In this document: piece by piece, positions 24,067 to 38,839 of the stretch
Numbering within the stretch: position 1 is the stretch's first letter
Layout of the letters: every line of letters begins with the position of its first letter
Assembly (NCBI GenBank): GCA_037953625.1
Contig: CM075653.1
Location: 4,898,001 to 4,962,000 of the forward strand
Direction of reading: 5' to 3'
Length of the DNA: 64,000 nucleotides
From: Crotalaria pallida
Lineage: Eukaryota > Streptophyta > Magnoliopsida > Fabales > Fabaceae
The notes under the pieces: model-generated
Databases searched by the model: none
What the model was told of the DNA's origin: nothing
The model's input: only the letters and a program-made list of their open reading frames with translations
Made by a program: the position numbers and the translations under genes

Positions 24067-24405
24067 CTAAAATGATTATTCCCGCTGATGAACTAGGTGT
24101 AAGTCTTTTAACATCTTTTGGCTCAAGTATATTCAATGATTGTCATGAACTAAAAATAATTTTGGTTCATTGTCATGCACATTAGATGCAGCTTCAAGAA
24201 TAATTGTTACTACTTGCGCCAGAGTCTCATTTGCTTTCTTTGTTCTTATTCTTGTCATATGCCATTCAAGTTCTTCAAGTGCTATGTTGTTATTGTCCTC
24301 AGTTGTGTTCTTATCCTGCATTGATTTTTACTGTAAGTAATATTTAACTATGTTACAAAGATTAAAGAAGTAATTATATTTTTTGAAATTTTAAAAATAT
24401 GACTA

Positions 24406-24927
24406 AACTGTTACTTTAGTCCCTTACTTTGTGAGATTTTTTACTTTAGTCCCTGACTTTTCAATAATTCATCTTTAGTCCCTCACTTTGAAAATAAGTT
24501 ACTCATATTAGTCTCTGACAACTTTATCTATTCATAGACATTAACGTCTCATACACGTAGCCGTTCAATAACATATACACATGTGACCGTTATCATCTTA
24601 CACATGATGCTGAATTCAAAAGACAAAAATTGGAGGAAAAAAAGACTAAGGCCGCTAAAGAGGTAGCTAAGACAGCTGCAGATAAGGCTGAAGCTCTAAC
24701 AGCTGCAGAAAATCTGTGGCAGCGACACAACAACTAGACGTCGTATAAGTTATTTAACGGCTACGTGTGTAAGATGTTAAGGTCTATGAACGGAGAGAAT
24801 TGTCAAGGACTAACATGAGTAGTTTTTTTAAAGTGAGAGACTAAAGAGTAATTATTGAAAAATCAGGAACTAAAGTGAAAGCTTTTTACAAAGTGTGTAA
24901 TTAAATTGACAGTTTAGTCTTAAAAAA
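24406..24927. mobile_element. Fold-back element carrying a coding-like fragment
   Basis: The ends GACTAAACTGTTACTTTAGT and AATTGACAGTTTAGTC pair, as do inner blocks (ACACGTAGCCGTTCAATAAC with GTTATTTAACGGCTACGTGT). Between the arms, 24606-24737 is unlike the rest of the element. Confidence 0.7.
24606..24737 (+). other. Captured coding-like stretch (43 codons, no ATG)
   Basis: The open frame reads DAEFKRQKLEEKKTKAAKE, then a helical A/K-rich run (TAADKAEALTAAENLWQRHN) and a stop. GCN-rich codon use and amphipathic composition look like a real exon, not AT-rich noise. It lies centrally in the fold-back element, as host fragments do in Pack-type elements. The donor gene is not recognised. Confidence 0.4.
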
Positions 24928-24929
24928 TA

Positions 24930-25554
24930 TACTTTATCATTACAATTTTATGTCTCGTGTATCTTAAATTTCACAAATGCATTGTTTCACATTAATGAAT
25001 AAAAGATAAAAGAAGAGAAAAGATCCATAAATAATACTTCCTAAAAAATATGAAATGACTTATAAATATGATCGAAGAAGTCTTAAGTAAAACTATATAC
25101 CTTCCATCCTTCCTTATAAGTCATTTTTTTAAAAAAAGTTTATTTATCCCTAAATATAAGTAACTTTAAAATATCTAGGTAACATTAAATAATTTATAGC
25201 AAATATAAGCCTAATTATTTCAATCTATACTCCATATTTCAAAAAAATCTTTTTACTTTTTCTCATAAAAATGACTACATCAATCTTGAATATAGTATTT
25301 AGTTTTGCAGTACTGGTATTAACAAGTGTTCTTAAAGTACTTGATAAGCAACTAAATGTAATGAAAATGTAATTTTTAACGTTCTCAAGGGATAAATAAT
25401 TGTTAAGTTATGATTAATCTTTCACTTTAAGTAATATTAACAAGTAGCAAGACCCTTATGTTATATAAAGGTAATTTTGGAATTTTGACATATATATTTT
25501 ATAACTTTTAAGAGTAATATTAACCTTTTTTTCTTAAATACCAAGTTGTGTGGT
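24930..25554. other. Intergenic, no gene seen
   Basis: AT-rich. A block near 25045-25240 (GAAATGACTTATAA / CTTATAAGTCATTTT) is weakly inverted and may be a MITE relic. Confidence 0.4.
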
Positions 25555-25875
25555 TTTTGTAAATATTGACCTATTTGAAATTAGTCTTCACATTTTATTT
25601 TTTTTTTGTTTTGGTTCCTATTTTTTTGTTTCGTTTTGGTTTTGATCCTTACCGTTAATTATGGTTTAAGATAATGCAAATGTAGTTTTGTTTTTGATCC
25701 CTATATTTTTACTATCTAAGGTTTTAGTCCCTACTTTTCTATTTTGTTTAATTTTGATCATTGTCCCGTCAAACCCACTTCATCATTTTTAATCCAAAAT
25801 TAATGACAGGAACCAAAATCAAAATATAACCAAAAAACAAAAAAGAAATATCAACTAATTTCAAAAATGTCAATA
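25555..25875. mobile_element. Fold-back MITE
   Basis: ATTGACCTATTTGAAATTAG at the left pairs with the complement CTAATTTCAAAAATGTCAAT at the right. Inner TTTTGGTTCCTA/AGGAACCAAAA blocks also pair. Confidence 0.65.
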
Positions 25876-26373
25876 TTTATAAGAGTTAATTTAATAATTA
25901 AACCTTTTTTTTTCAATCTATGGGGAGGAAAGGAGTAAAAGTTATGGTATTCCTCATTTTTTAAATTGGAAAAATTCATATTTTGATTTTCTAAGTTACT
26001 TTTTTTTTATGTTCGCTTTTTAATTTTATATATTTTTTAAAATTTTGTTTTAAAAGTAATTTTTTGTTTCGGATAGGTTTTAAGATCTATTTTTTCATGG
26101 CAAAATTTAAAAAAGTGATAAACATATTTGGAGATTTTTTTTATTATTATGAATTTAGTCATACAAATTTATAAATTTTGATTGAAAATTGAGAGAATAG
26201 TTAAAAAAAAAAAACTTTGTGCAGAAATTGAAAAAATAAAGAATAAAAAAGAAAAACGAAAATAAGGATGAAAGCATTTGAAATAAGTTGAATGTTCCCC
26301 GTAATTTAAACTGTGTTTAGCAGCCTATTATTATTAATCTTCTTTTCTGTGTCTCTTTCTGTGTTCTTCTTTC
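25876..26373. promoter_or_regulatory. Upstream region of the UBC gene
   Basis: AT-rich promoter-side DNA. A pyrimidine-rich leader (CTTCTTTTCTGTGTCTCTTTCTG) directly precedes the ATG and is probably the 5' UTR. No confident TATA box was assigned. Confidence 0.4.
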
Positions 26374-28953
<2,580 letters not shown>

Positions 28954-29457
28954 TAGCATGTTGGAATGAAAGACAACATCATTATAGGATAGGACTTTGT
29001 TCCATCCATTTGTTAAGACCTTAAGAGTAACATATTGTTATAATGTATAATCTATATATCTTTTCATTCCTATCCTTGATACTTTGATGACTATGTTGCC
29101 CCCATCAGTAAAAACATCTGAGCTCTTCTTCAGTTTGTTTGTATGAAAATTGTGTTGTGAGCACTTGAAAATATCTGTGGATGATGATGTTCTTAAATAT
29201 TAGATTCTATGCTTATTCCAAGTTTCTATATTATAAATTTGATTTTCTTGACCAATAATAATCTTTTGGCACAACTGCACAAGGAGTGAAATAAATTGTG
29301 ACATGGGATGTTCTCTTTCTCTCCATGCATATTTATACATGTCACTTATATATGTGTGTATGTATGTATGAATTTTACTATGATTACACTTGGTTCTGTT
29401 TATGGCACTTGCATATTAATTCTGATTTTGTGACTACTTCAATCCGTGTTAATGTCA
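28954..29457. other. UBC 3' UTR and downstream DNA
   Basis: Follows the stop. No clear single poly(A) signal or second gene was identified. Confidence 0.4.
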
Positions 29458-30238
29458 TGGTTCTAAAAACCAGACCAGACTGAACCGGCTGGTCTGACTG
29501 GAAAACCAATGGCCAGTGGAGGTATCGGTCCATCAGAATCCAAGAACCGTTAAAAAAATTGGTGGCGAATCGGCTGAACCGGCAATAAACGGGTAAAAAT
29601 GGTGGTCTATAGGTTTGGCCCAGTTTGCTATTAACCACCCAAATATGCCAAAAATTGTGATGTTTTTATTAAAAAAAACAAATATTTTGATAATGAATGA
29701 TCTTTAATTACTTATTTCTTACTTTATTTTATAATTTTAGATGTTGGTGATGGATATTGTTGCTTATTGTTAAACAATTGAAGTGAAATATTGTTTGTCT
29801 ATAATTTATTTATTAAAAAAAAAACGATGACACCCTTTTAAGGTTTATAATTATTTAAGTTTGTAAATATTTGAAATTTATGGCTATTAATAAAAATGAT
29901 AAATGATATTTAAGTAAGTTAGAATATAATAATAAAAATAATGGTAATTTTGGATATTATTGAATTTTGATATTTTAAAACTATGAAAATCATGATTATT
30001 GTTATTGTTTGGTGATTATTTAGTCTTTTTTTTTTTTTTTGAAATGATGATGTATTTAGTCTTTACTATTTAGTTTTAAAATGTTAGTTTATTACTATGG
30101 TATTATATAGTTATATAGTATATACACACACGTACGTTAAAGCCGATTAGATCACGGTTTGATCATGATCCAACTATTGAACCTTGAATCAGTAGCTTGA
30201 CCAATTCAATAACCTATGCATTTTTCAAAACATTGGTT
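29458..30238. mobile_element. Probable degenerate TIR element
   Basis: The left end TGGTTCTAAAAACCAGACCAG plus ACCGG-rich words, and the right end GACCAATTCAATAACC...TTTTCAAAACATTGG, resemble the paired ends of plant elements starting GGTTTTnAAAACC. Pairing is imperfect, no TSD is resolved and the interior is AT-rich. Confidence 0.4.
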
Positions 30239-30587
30239 AATATCTTTACTAGCCACTTCTAGCTGAGGTGGGGAAAAAAAAAAAACCCCTGCTTGTTTGA
30301 TAAATGAGTTGTTTTGATAAGTTGCTTATCGTGTAATATTATTATCAAACAGTTTTGACGTAATCAGCTTTCGATTAACTTAAAAGCTTTCATTAACCTT
30401 ATTAGTATTTGATGAACCGGATGAAAAGGGCATAGAATTGCTGCCAAAATTTTCTTGCCCGGCGCAGATCTTCCTGTTTAGGGCCTTTTAAGTTGCTGCT
30501 ATAACACAAGAAAATTTGAAACTTGTATCAATTTTCTTTGACCATATGGAAACACAAAAGCATAAAGTCTCTTATCTTTAAAAAAAG

Positions 30588-30935
30588 ATTGAAATATCAA
30601 TTTAGTCCTCGATGTTTTTTTCTGTATCAACTTATTCCCTGAAAATTGATAAATATAAATTTAGTCCCTTGAGAATTTTCGAATGTACTAATTTGATTCC
30701 TCAAGATTTTGGACGTATCTCAAGATTTCAAACGAACCAATTTGGTCTTTAAAACAAGAGGGACCAAGTTGGTATGTAAGAAAATCTTAAGGGACCATGT
30801 TGATATTAGAAAAAGCTTGAAAAACTAAATTGGTACATCCAAAAATTATCGAGGGACTCAACGTGTATTTATCAATTTTCAGGGACTAATTTATATAGCC
30901 GAAAAATATCAGTAATTAAGTTGATACTTCATTCT
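30588..30935. mobile_element. Fold-back MITE
   Basis: GAAATATCAATTTAGTCCTC on the left pairs with the right-end complement near 30905-30930. CTGAAAATTGATAAATA pairs with TATTTATCAATTTTCAG. It belongs to the TTTAGTCC-rich fold-back type seen repeatedly in this window. Confidence 0.7.
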
Positions 30936-32056
30936 TAAAAGAACAAAGGGGGTTCATTTTTTAGCCTTATTTACTTGTTGACCCCTTTTACGTATATATT
31001 GAAGGATTAATATATATCTATTTTTTTACACATATTCCGGGAGTCAGTGAACTAAACAAAAAAATACACATATGTTGACTTTTTAGCGTGTGTGTAAAGA
31101 AGGATCAACAAAATAAATGGGAAGTCAAAAAATGAATTTTCGAAAATAAAAATAAAAATAAAATGCCTCAAAAAAAGTCTTCTTAAATTAGAGGCGCAAA
31201 ACTGGAGAAAAGAGAGAGAGAGAGAGAGAGAGAGAGAAAATCAGTTCCCAATCCCACCTTTTAGTCTCAATCCCCATTTTAAAAATAGATTGACTATAAT
31301 ACCTCTAACTTCTAATATTCTCTCCAAACCCCAAACTCCCCTCATCTTCATATTCAAACCCCAAATGCCAAACTCCTTTGCCTTCCTTTGCAAATTTCTT
31401 CTCAACCTTCTTGCTCGAATCCCAAACTTCTGAACATTCTCCCTCACTCACATTTCAAGACCCTTCCATCGAACTGTATTTTTTGCCACTAATGCAAATC
31501 CGACAAGCCAGTGTCGTAAAAGTATTAATTTTTCGATCCGAGTATGTCGGAATCTGTTAACTAAATTCTGATACGCATTGATGGAAAAAAAAAATATTTG
31601 CATTTGGACAACAATACCAACATCCAATGTCTAAAAATAGATTTTTCGACACTGGTTTGTCGAAAATTAGAACTAGTGAGCAATGAGCAAAATAGATGAA
31701 TGACGACAGAGGTGACAGCGCTATCCTCCCCCGACGATAACTTCCAATAAATAAGAGAGGGATTTGAATGTGAGAGAGGGATTAGGGTGTGGGAGGGAAG
31801 TGGGGTTTCAAAATTTTGAAAAAATAATATAGGAGAAGGTATTTTTAAAATTAAAAGGATTTTAGGGTTTGGGGCTAAAGTGTGAGAGTTGGAAACTAAA
31901 ATTCAAAAAACATGGAGAACTTTAGAGTTATCAAAATGAAGAGTTTTGCTTTGTTAAAATGTTTTATGTTTTCATTTTAAAAAATTATTGATAATTATAA
32001 TTATGAACCCATGTTTACTTATAATTTCTATTAATTATAAATGTGACAACGTGTTT
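30936..32056. other. Intergenic, no gene seen
   Basis: An (AG)n microsatellite lies at 31209-31237. A moderately GC-richer patch (31240-31560) has short frames on both strands, none with recognisable domains. CGACAAGCCAGTGTCG / CGACACTGGTTTGTCG (31501-31667) form a distant inverted pair that may be a repeat end. Confidence 0.4.
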
Positions 32057-33356
32057 TGTTGACTTTCTGGCATGTATACCAAATTGCATACAAGTAATAT
32101 AGTGAAAAGTAGAGTGTCAAACCCACGAGGATTGGTGTTATGGCAAATATCGGGTTAAACTAATGAAATTAGGTATAAATCTAAGATTATGAAATTAATT
32201 AAATTACAAAACGAAAATAAAAGACGATTTAAAGTAATTGAGGAAAGGGCTAAGAACATGGTTTCATTGTTGGATTGTAGTTACCACTTATGAATTTTCG
32301 TTTTTCTTTAAATCAACAAGGATTCCAGAATTAGTAAAAACTGATGTCTCAGGCAATTACTGTTTCTTATTAGACCATAGCCCTTAATCCCTTTAGTGAG
32401 TCTTAATTTAATAATCATTAATTAAGAACGTTGGAATTGTCAAAGTTATATAATTCCCAAAAATATCTCTACGAGTTGGGCAATTATAAAGTTTGAAGAA
32501 TCAGACTACCAAAGATAAAATTGCGCATTTTTATGTAAAACAATTAAAGCACAATCAAACAATTGATTTAAAGGAAAAACATTAATTCATAAATAGAAAA
32601 ACTACTCAAGATCCATAAAAATCCACCATACTCACACTCTTATGAAAAAACTAGTGATCAATTACAAAAGAAGAAGAAGATAAATAGAATAACTCCAAAG
32701 CCATGGATTAGAAATTCCCCTAAGAGCAATCCCTTCGAGAGCTGTCACCTTCTCCTTTAAATTATTGAACCTTCTCTTTTTTTTTTTTTCTAATCTAAGG
32801 ATTTCTCCCCTATGAGTGTGTTACAAACCCCAAGGATTGGAGATCTATAAATAATAAATTACAATATTAAATCCTTATCTCTAACAGCAAAATTCGTATC
32901 TTATAATCTAATCTTAATTGGGGAAGAGATCAATTCTAATTTGCAAAGGAGTCTTCAGATTTAATCTTTTATCTCTAATTGGAGAAGATATCAATTCTAA
33001 ATCAGAGAGGATTATGAGCTTCTAATCTTCTATCAAATTTGAGTGGAGATCAGTCCCAGGTCAAAAAGGAATCTGAAGATTTAATTTTTATTATTTTTAA
33101 GATTTAATTTCCTTTTTCTTCATCTTCATGATTCTTCATTGCTCTTCTTCACTTCCTTTGCTCTTGATCATTTGAATTCACCATTTATTCATCTAAAAAC
33201 ATGTGGAACAAACACCTAAAGTAATGATGAGTAATGGATTCAGAACAAAATATGAAAATAACCTAAAAACTACTTACTTGCTAGGGAAATCAAGCAAAAC
33301 CTAAGCTAAAAGAGTATAAAATCTATTGGAAAACATCATATATTAGACCCAAATCA
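32057..33356 (-). mobile_element. Solo LTR
   Basis: Starts TGTTGACTTTC and ends TATTAGACCCAAATCA, flanked by a perfect 5-bp duplication TGTTT (32052-32056 and 33357-33361). Its layout echoes the LTR at 575 (TACAAGTAATATAG near the start, ATATTAGAMCCMAATCA at the end), so it is probably a relative in the same orientation. No interior or partner LTR is present, as expected after recombination between LTRs. Confidence 0.88.
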
Positions 33357-33361
33357 TGTTT

Positions 33362-33937
33362 TCATTATATTTAATGTTTTCAAATATTTATACAGAAAAT
33401 AGTGAAAAACAACTTTTATATTTTTTAAATTGTTATATAAATTTTGAAAATAAGAAATGAAATGAAAACATAAATCACTTACATAACTAACAAAAGTTTA
33501 AATGAAAACACGGGGTTGTGCTTATAATTATTAATAATTTTTGAAGATGAAAACATGAAACATTTTCGAAAAAATAGCATACCCTCAAACTATCCACAAA
33601 TTCCACATTTAAAATTAATTTTAGAACTATCCTCAAAGCTCATTTTCTTTTTTGTCTTTCTTTATCACATACTTTCAAATCTCATTTCCCTCTTTCTCTT
33701 TCTTTCTCACATAGTTTCAAATTTCATTCTATGTTCCAACTCCCATTTCTTCATTCCTCTCCTTCCAAATCTCTTCGTTCACTTCAATCACTGTTCTCAA
33801 ATCTTCCTAGTTTTGTTTAGGATTAGGGTAAATTCTTTAAAGTTAGGTTTTTGTGTCGAAGGTATCTTAATATTTTCTAAACCTATTAACACATATACCT
33901 TTTTTATTTTAAGATTACTATTTACGTTCTGAGAAAC
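33362..33937. other. Intergenic, no gene seen
   Basis: Pyrimidine-rich, with an open frame at 33555-33932 that is mostly Phe/Leu/Ser from CTTT repeats. I see no protein family in it. Confidence 0.45.
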
Positions 33938-33947
33938 ACAATAGTCT

Positions 33948-34150
33948 AAAGCCAACAACCGTTGGCTCAGTTAGTAATAATAGAGTTTGAGGTTGTGAGA
34001 GTTTTCGGATTCGAATCCTACCTATGTGAGGACGGTGTTGATGGATAATCTGTAAGTACCTCTATAAGCGTTCTTTGAGTCTGAAAGCCTGCCCTGACCC
34101 TGAGAGCTCCCGGAATCCAACTCACCTTAAATTTAATTATTAAAAAAAAA
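33948..34150 (+). mobile_element. SINE with 10-bp TSD
   Basis: tRNA-like head CCGTTGGCTCAGTTAGTAAT (A box), B box GGATTCGAATCCTA, and a 3' A run. Flanks ACAATAGTCT are perfect at 33938-33947 and 34151-34160. Confidence 0.9.
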
Positions 34151-34160
34151 ACAATAGTCT

Positions 34161-34564
34161 TTACAAAACAAGAGTTCTAAACACAATAGTTCTTGAATAC
34201 TACATATCTTTTTAAAGAAGTTATAAAAGACTTCTAATCGGAAAATCAGCAATACTTTCACTACTAGTCAATATATGGAAAATACGCAAACATAATTTCC
34301 AGAAGTTCTAATCGAATTTTTTTTTATAGGATTCACTTAAAAAATTTCACTGGTCTAATAATATTTCCGAGATTCCAAATCAAAATATTCTAAATAAGGG
34401 GCCTTTTAAAATTTTTACCATTAAACTAAAGTTTTATGGATAAAAAAAATGTGATTTATATTCCTGAACTTCAAAATGCACAACAAATTTTGTTGATTGA
34501 CTTTAAAAAAATCCAACAATTTAATATAGTTAGTAAATAACTTTTTTTTTTAAATCAGATATAA
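34161..34564. other. Intergenic, no gene seen
   Basis: AT-rich, without recognisable repeat ends. Confidence 0.4.
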
Positions 34565-34672
34565 AAGTCCGCGTAAGACAGGCCAGTTGGTGGCTGCAGA
34601 GACATTTAGGATTTCCCCTCCCCCAGGTCATGGGTTCTAGTCCCAGACCTCCCATGTAAACAAAAAAAAAAG
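34565..34672 (+). mobile_element. Short tRNA-like SINE
   Basis: A GGCCAGTTGGTGGCTGCAGA head, a GGGTTCTAGTCCC B box and a 3' A run. No TSD was resolved. Confidence 0.55.
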
Positions 34673-34689
34673 GTTTTATTTATGTAGTA

Positions 34690-37147
34690 CTAGCTCTTAC
34701 CCCGTGTAATGCACGGGTTGTTGATATTTTAATTTTTTATATTAAATATTTTAAATCAAAGATCATTATTATTATTTGTATTATAAAGTAAAGATTGTTA
34801 TTAAACAACAACCAAAAATAATTATATAAAAAGGTAGACGTTCAAACCAAACCCTACACTTTAAAAAAATTAAAAATTAATCTAGATGATCTTGTTGATA
34901 AATTTTGTACTTCCTCATATGAATAAAAATGTAACACTTTTTATCTCACATGTTCCTTATTTATTTTATGGATAAATTGACATTTTTATATATGATTATC
35001 GACTTTATTATGATAAATCAAAATTAAATCAGAATTAAACATTATGATCTTTTTTGTTTGATGATATTATGAGATAAATCTTATATTTATGTGATGGATG
35101 GAGCAGTTTTTTTTTTAAATATGATTATCATATTTATTCTTATTAATCATAATTAAATATTTTTATATTTTTCATTGATTATCTTATCTCAAGTTAATAA
35201 TAAGATAGAATCCTAAAAAATTTTATTATTATCGTTCTAATCATTTTGATTTAAATTTTTTTGCAAAGATGATGTCATCTATTAGTGAGCAATTAGGTAC
35301 TTGTCATTGGATCTTAGGAATAAAAGATTATGCATATGAGAAAAACTTTTTTTATGGAACTCAACAATATAAACAAAAATTAATATAAAAATCAACAACA
35401 GAATATAAAAAAGAATTGATAATATAAATCTTAATTAATAGTGATGTGAGTGACTAAACATAAATTTAGTTTATCAACGTAATTTTTAATTTTTTTCGCA
35501 ATTAATATTTAAAATTATTAATTGATCTCGGACTAATGGTCCATATCATATGAGAAAAAATAGAAAGATAATATTGTTAAAAACATTTGGTTTGTTATTA
35601 ATAGTTTTAATTTTCTTGTCACAATAAAAAAAATATTTACATCAAGCATAAAATCAAATCTTATATTTATATAGGATGATTTTTATCTATTACAATAGAC
35701 AAAATATAATATAGAAGGAAAATCAAATCCTATTATTATATAGGATGATTACATTTGGTTTGTTATTAATAGTTTTAATTTTCTTGTTGCAATAAAAAAC
35801 AAAAATATATTTACATTAAGCATAAAACCAAATCATATTTTTATATATAATGATTTTTATCTATTACAATAGACAAAATATATTATAGAAGAAAAATAAA
35901 ATCATATTATCATAGTGCCACAATGGTCATAAATAAAGTATTCTTAAATTAAAACTTGAATTTCTCAAGAAGATGAAACAGTAGGATTGGGTATATCGGT
36001 CACTGTCACGCGCCATCTTCCACTGTTTGAGTGATTAAATAGGCCATTGGTGCATATAACAATAAATAATCATCTTTCTCAGTGGTTTATGGTAGCCACC
36101 CCGAAACAATGCAACATTAGATTTTGATGCACTCATCATTCGCAATTGAAGAATCAATCACTAAAAAAAACAAATTAATTACTTTGTCGGGATGAACTTC
36201 TCCACTTGTTTTTCTTCACTCCCTTACAACACAATTGGTTGCACCTAGATCAAAATTTTGAACAAACCACATTTTGATCAATGGTACACACAAATTGCTG
36301 AATTAAAGTAAGTAATTAGAGAGAAACTTAAGAATCAAATAATATACATTAAAATGAGCAAGAAATATTCGAATTATAAAAATTTAATGACGAAAAAATA
36401 AAAAACAAAATTGAATGCAAATATAATTGTGAGATTGTTATTTACCTGAATATCCATAAGTTTGTAAGCCAATTCACATAAATGCTAAAATATTGTTGAG
36501 GAGTCATCCAATGCATATTACGTACTATACATAATGATTTGGAAAAGAAATTAAGGATAATGATTTCACAGATAAGATTAAATAAATTTTAAAATTAAGG
36601 ATAATAATGATTTCACAGATAAGATTAAATAAATTTGAATTATTTATTTAATTTTTGATAAGTAAGGATAATGATTTCACATATAGATAATTTATTTAAT
36701 TTCAAATTATAATTTTGATTAGAGATAATGTTATTTACCTACAAACGCTCTACGGCTCCAGTGCGAGTATTCCTTAAGCGGACAAACGTGGTGCCTCGAA
36801 GAGGGATCTTTTTATATAAGTATAGTAGATATATACTAAGAAGATATTTGGATTTATCATGAACCCAAGCATCATCTCTTTGAGTTTATCAGATAATGAT
36901 TTTTTTATTTTTTTTAAACAAAATGAGGATAATGATTCCACATATAGATAATTTATTCAATTTTAAATATTAATTTTGGACAGATAATTTATTTAATTTT
37001 AAATTAAAATTTTCATTAAAGACGATGTTATTTACTTACAAATGCTCTAGTGCGAACATTCCTTAAGCGAACAAATTCGGTGCCTCGAAAATTTCTCCGA
37101 CAAACGTGGTGCCTCGAAAAGGGATGTTTTTATATAAGTATAGTAGA
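34690..37147 (-). mobile_element. Helitron, non-autonomous
   Basis: The minus-strand 3' end is a hairpin CCCGTGCATTACACGGGG 8 bp before GAGCTAG|T (34689/34690). The 5' end is A|TCTACTATACTTATATAAA at 37147. TC...CTAG ends, a subterminal GC hairpin and insertion between A and T are diagnostic. A second 5'-type end occurs at 36829, and both are followed by AAAGATCCC/AACATCCC and TCGAGGCACCACG. The interior is AT-rich with no Rep/helicase frame. Confidence 0.85.
35585..35935 (+). repeat. Tandem duplication inside the Helitron (~170-bp unit)
   Basis: CATTTGGTTTGTTATTAATA...TTTTATCTATTACAATAGAC occurs twice, starting near 35584 and 35751. Confidence 0.8.
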
Positions 37148-37494
37148 TATATGAAAAAGATTTTATTAATAAAGATAAAATTTATTTTACTTATTTTTAC
37201 GTCTTAAAAAAAAAATTGACTGAGGGTTATCGGTCGATGGAATATTTGGTGATGAAAAAAAGAAAAAACTTACAAAAGACAAAATTATGAGCAAAGCCAA
37301 GGAGACGATATATATTTGTTGTTTCACAAACTAAAATAATGGTAAGGTCAACTTGCAATCATGTATGGACTAGAAAATTCATGTGAGGAATTAGGTTCAA
37401 CAGCTACTAGCTTGGGGATCAAGCAACCAGCTTGGCGATCAAGCAAAGCACAACAATCTTTCCTTTTACTGTATTTTCGAATCTATATTTTATT

Positions 37495-37935
37495 TCAGAG
37501 TAAATATCCAAATTGATCTTGAATTTTTTCTTGTGATCACATTTAGTCTCTGAAAAAACAAAGTCACCAAATGTTTTCTTCTTTGAGGCAATTTGGTCTC
37601 CTAAAAAAGTTTCATGGGGCAATTTAATATTTAGAAGTTTGGACTAAATTGGGTGAAATTAGAAGTATTGATTTAGGTTTCTCGATCATGTTTATTTACA
37701 AAGCAAACTCAAATCGACACAATTGATGACGACCTTACATGAAAGTCAAAATTTTCAAGGACCTGTTTGTCTCATAGAAAAATATTAGGGTCCATTTGGT
37801 GACTTAATTTTTTTAGGGACCAAATTATCTCGTGTTCAAAATTTTCAAGAACTATTTTCGGACTTTATTTTTTTCAGAAACCAAATTTGATTATGCAAAA
37901 AATTTTAGCCGCCACTTTGAGCCTTTACTCTAAAA
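37495..37935. mobile_element. Fold-back MITE
   Basis: CAGAGTAAATATCCAAATTG at the left pairs loosely with the right end CGCCACTTTGAGCCTTTACTCT. Several TTTGGTCTC/GAGACCAAA-type blocks lie within. Confidence 0.5.
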
Positions 37936-37979
37936 ACAAACACCCTTAAATTCCTATGTGCAAAAAATATCAACAAGAC

Positions 37980-38130
37980 GAGTGGTGAGTGGCTCGGTCT
38001 CGCTTAAGCAAGACCTCGGGTTCGATTCCTTGTGAATTCATAAAATTCATATTGGGAGACTCACTTACCATAGTCAGACTCAAGTTGAATCCGGATTTAT
38101 CTAAGTAATATTTGAGAAACCGGATGAAAA
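37980..38130 (+). mobile_element. SINE
   Basis: Head GTGAGTGGCTCGGTCTCGCT, B box CGGGTTCGATTCCTTG, and a 3' A run. AAAAAATATCA flanks both sides (about 37961-37971 and 38128-38138), a likely TSD. Confidence 0.8.
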
Positions 38131-38289
38131 AAAATATCATCAAACTTAATAAAGGACCCAAACATAAAAGATATTTTATTTTATTAATTATATATTGAAT
38201 TTTTTAAAATAAAATAGCAAACTTAATAAAGGACCCAAACATAACAGATAATATTTTATGTTATTAATTATGTATTGAAATTTGTAAAA

Positions 38290-38560
38290 TAAAACACTCC
38301 CTCTGATCTTATTTATAAGACCCTTTTGAGATTTTTATTTTGTTCCTATTTATAAGATCTCTTTCCAATTTTTAATAATATTTAATTACTTCTTTCCACT
38401 AACACCCCTATAAAGTCAACACTTTTTAGAGTTCCAATTATAATTATAGGGGTATTTTGAAAAGTATATCAAAGTTTTACGTTTCCAATGCCACTAACAA
38501 ATTTATCTATTCGTTCGTGAGAGTGAAAAATCCAAGAAGGGCATTGATGGGAGGGAATAG
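38290..38560. mobile_element. Stowaway-like MITE, diverged
   Basis: It starts ACTCCCTCTGATCTTATTTATAAGAC and contains the ATTATAGGGGTATTTTGAAAAGTATATC block shared with the other Stowaway-like copies. The right end is unclear. Confidence 0.5.
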
Positions 38561-38660
38561 TAAAAGAAGTCTATGAAGGGGAGTAATTGATTGCACAATC
38601 TTTTATACCATATCGTAATATTGTCTATATCACATAGAAGAAGGGAAAAAAATCAACTAA

Positions 38661-38667
38661 TATAAAT
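38661..38667 (+). promoter_or_regulatory. Candidate TATA box for the CRF gene
   Basis: TATAAAT, about 175 bp upstream of the ATG, the best TATA match before the CRF start. It would give a leader of roughly 140 bp. Confidence 0.35.
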
Positions 38668-38839
38668 GCTAAATCAATGGGATTGCCTTCGGTATTAGTT
38701 GAAAATTCCAAGGAAAATTTCATATCTCTTATTTCATCCTTCCTTCTCTCCCACGTTTAAAACTAACACCAAACAGCAAATAGTACAACTTGATTGATTG
38801 TGTGAAGAAGAGTAGTCTCAAGTCTCAACAAGCCTTATT

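Noticed and set aside
33555..33932. 125-aa hydrophobic frame
   Set aside because: Phe/Leu/Ser-rich translation of a CTTT-rich tract; no start context, splice partner or family.
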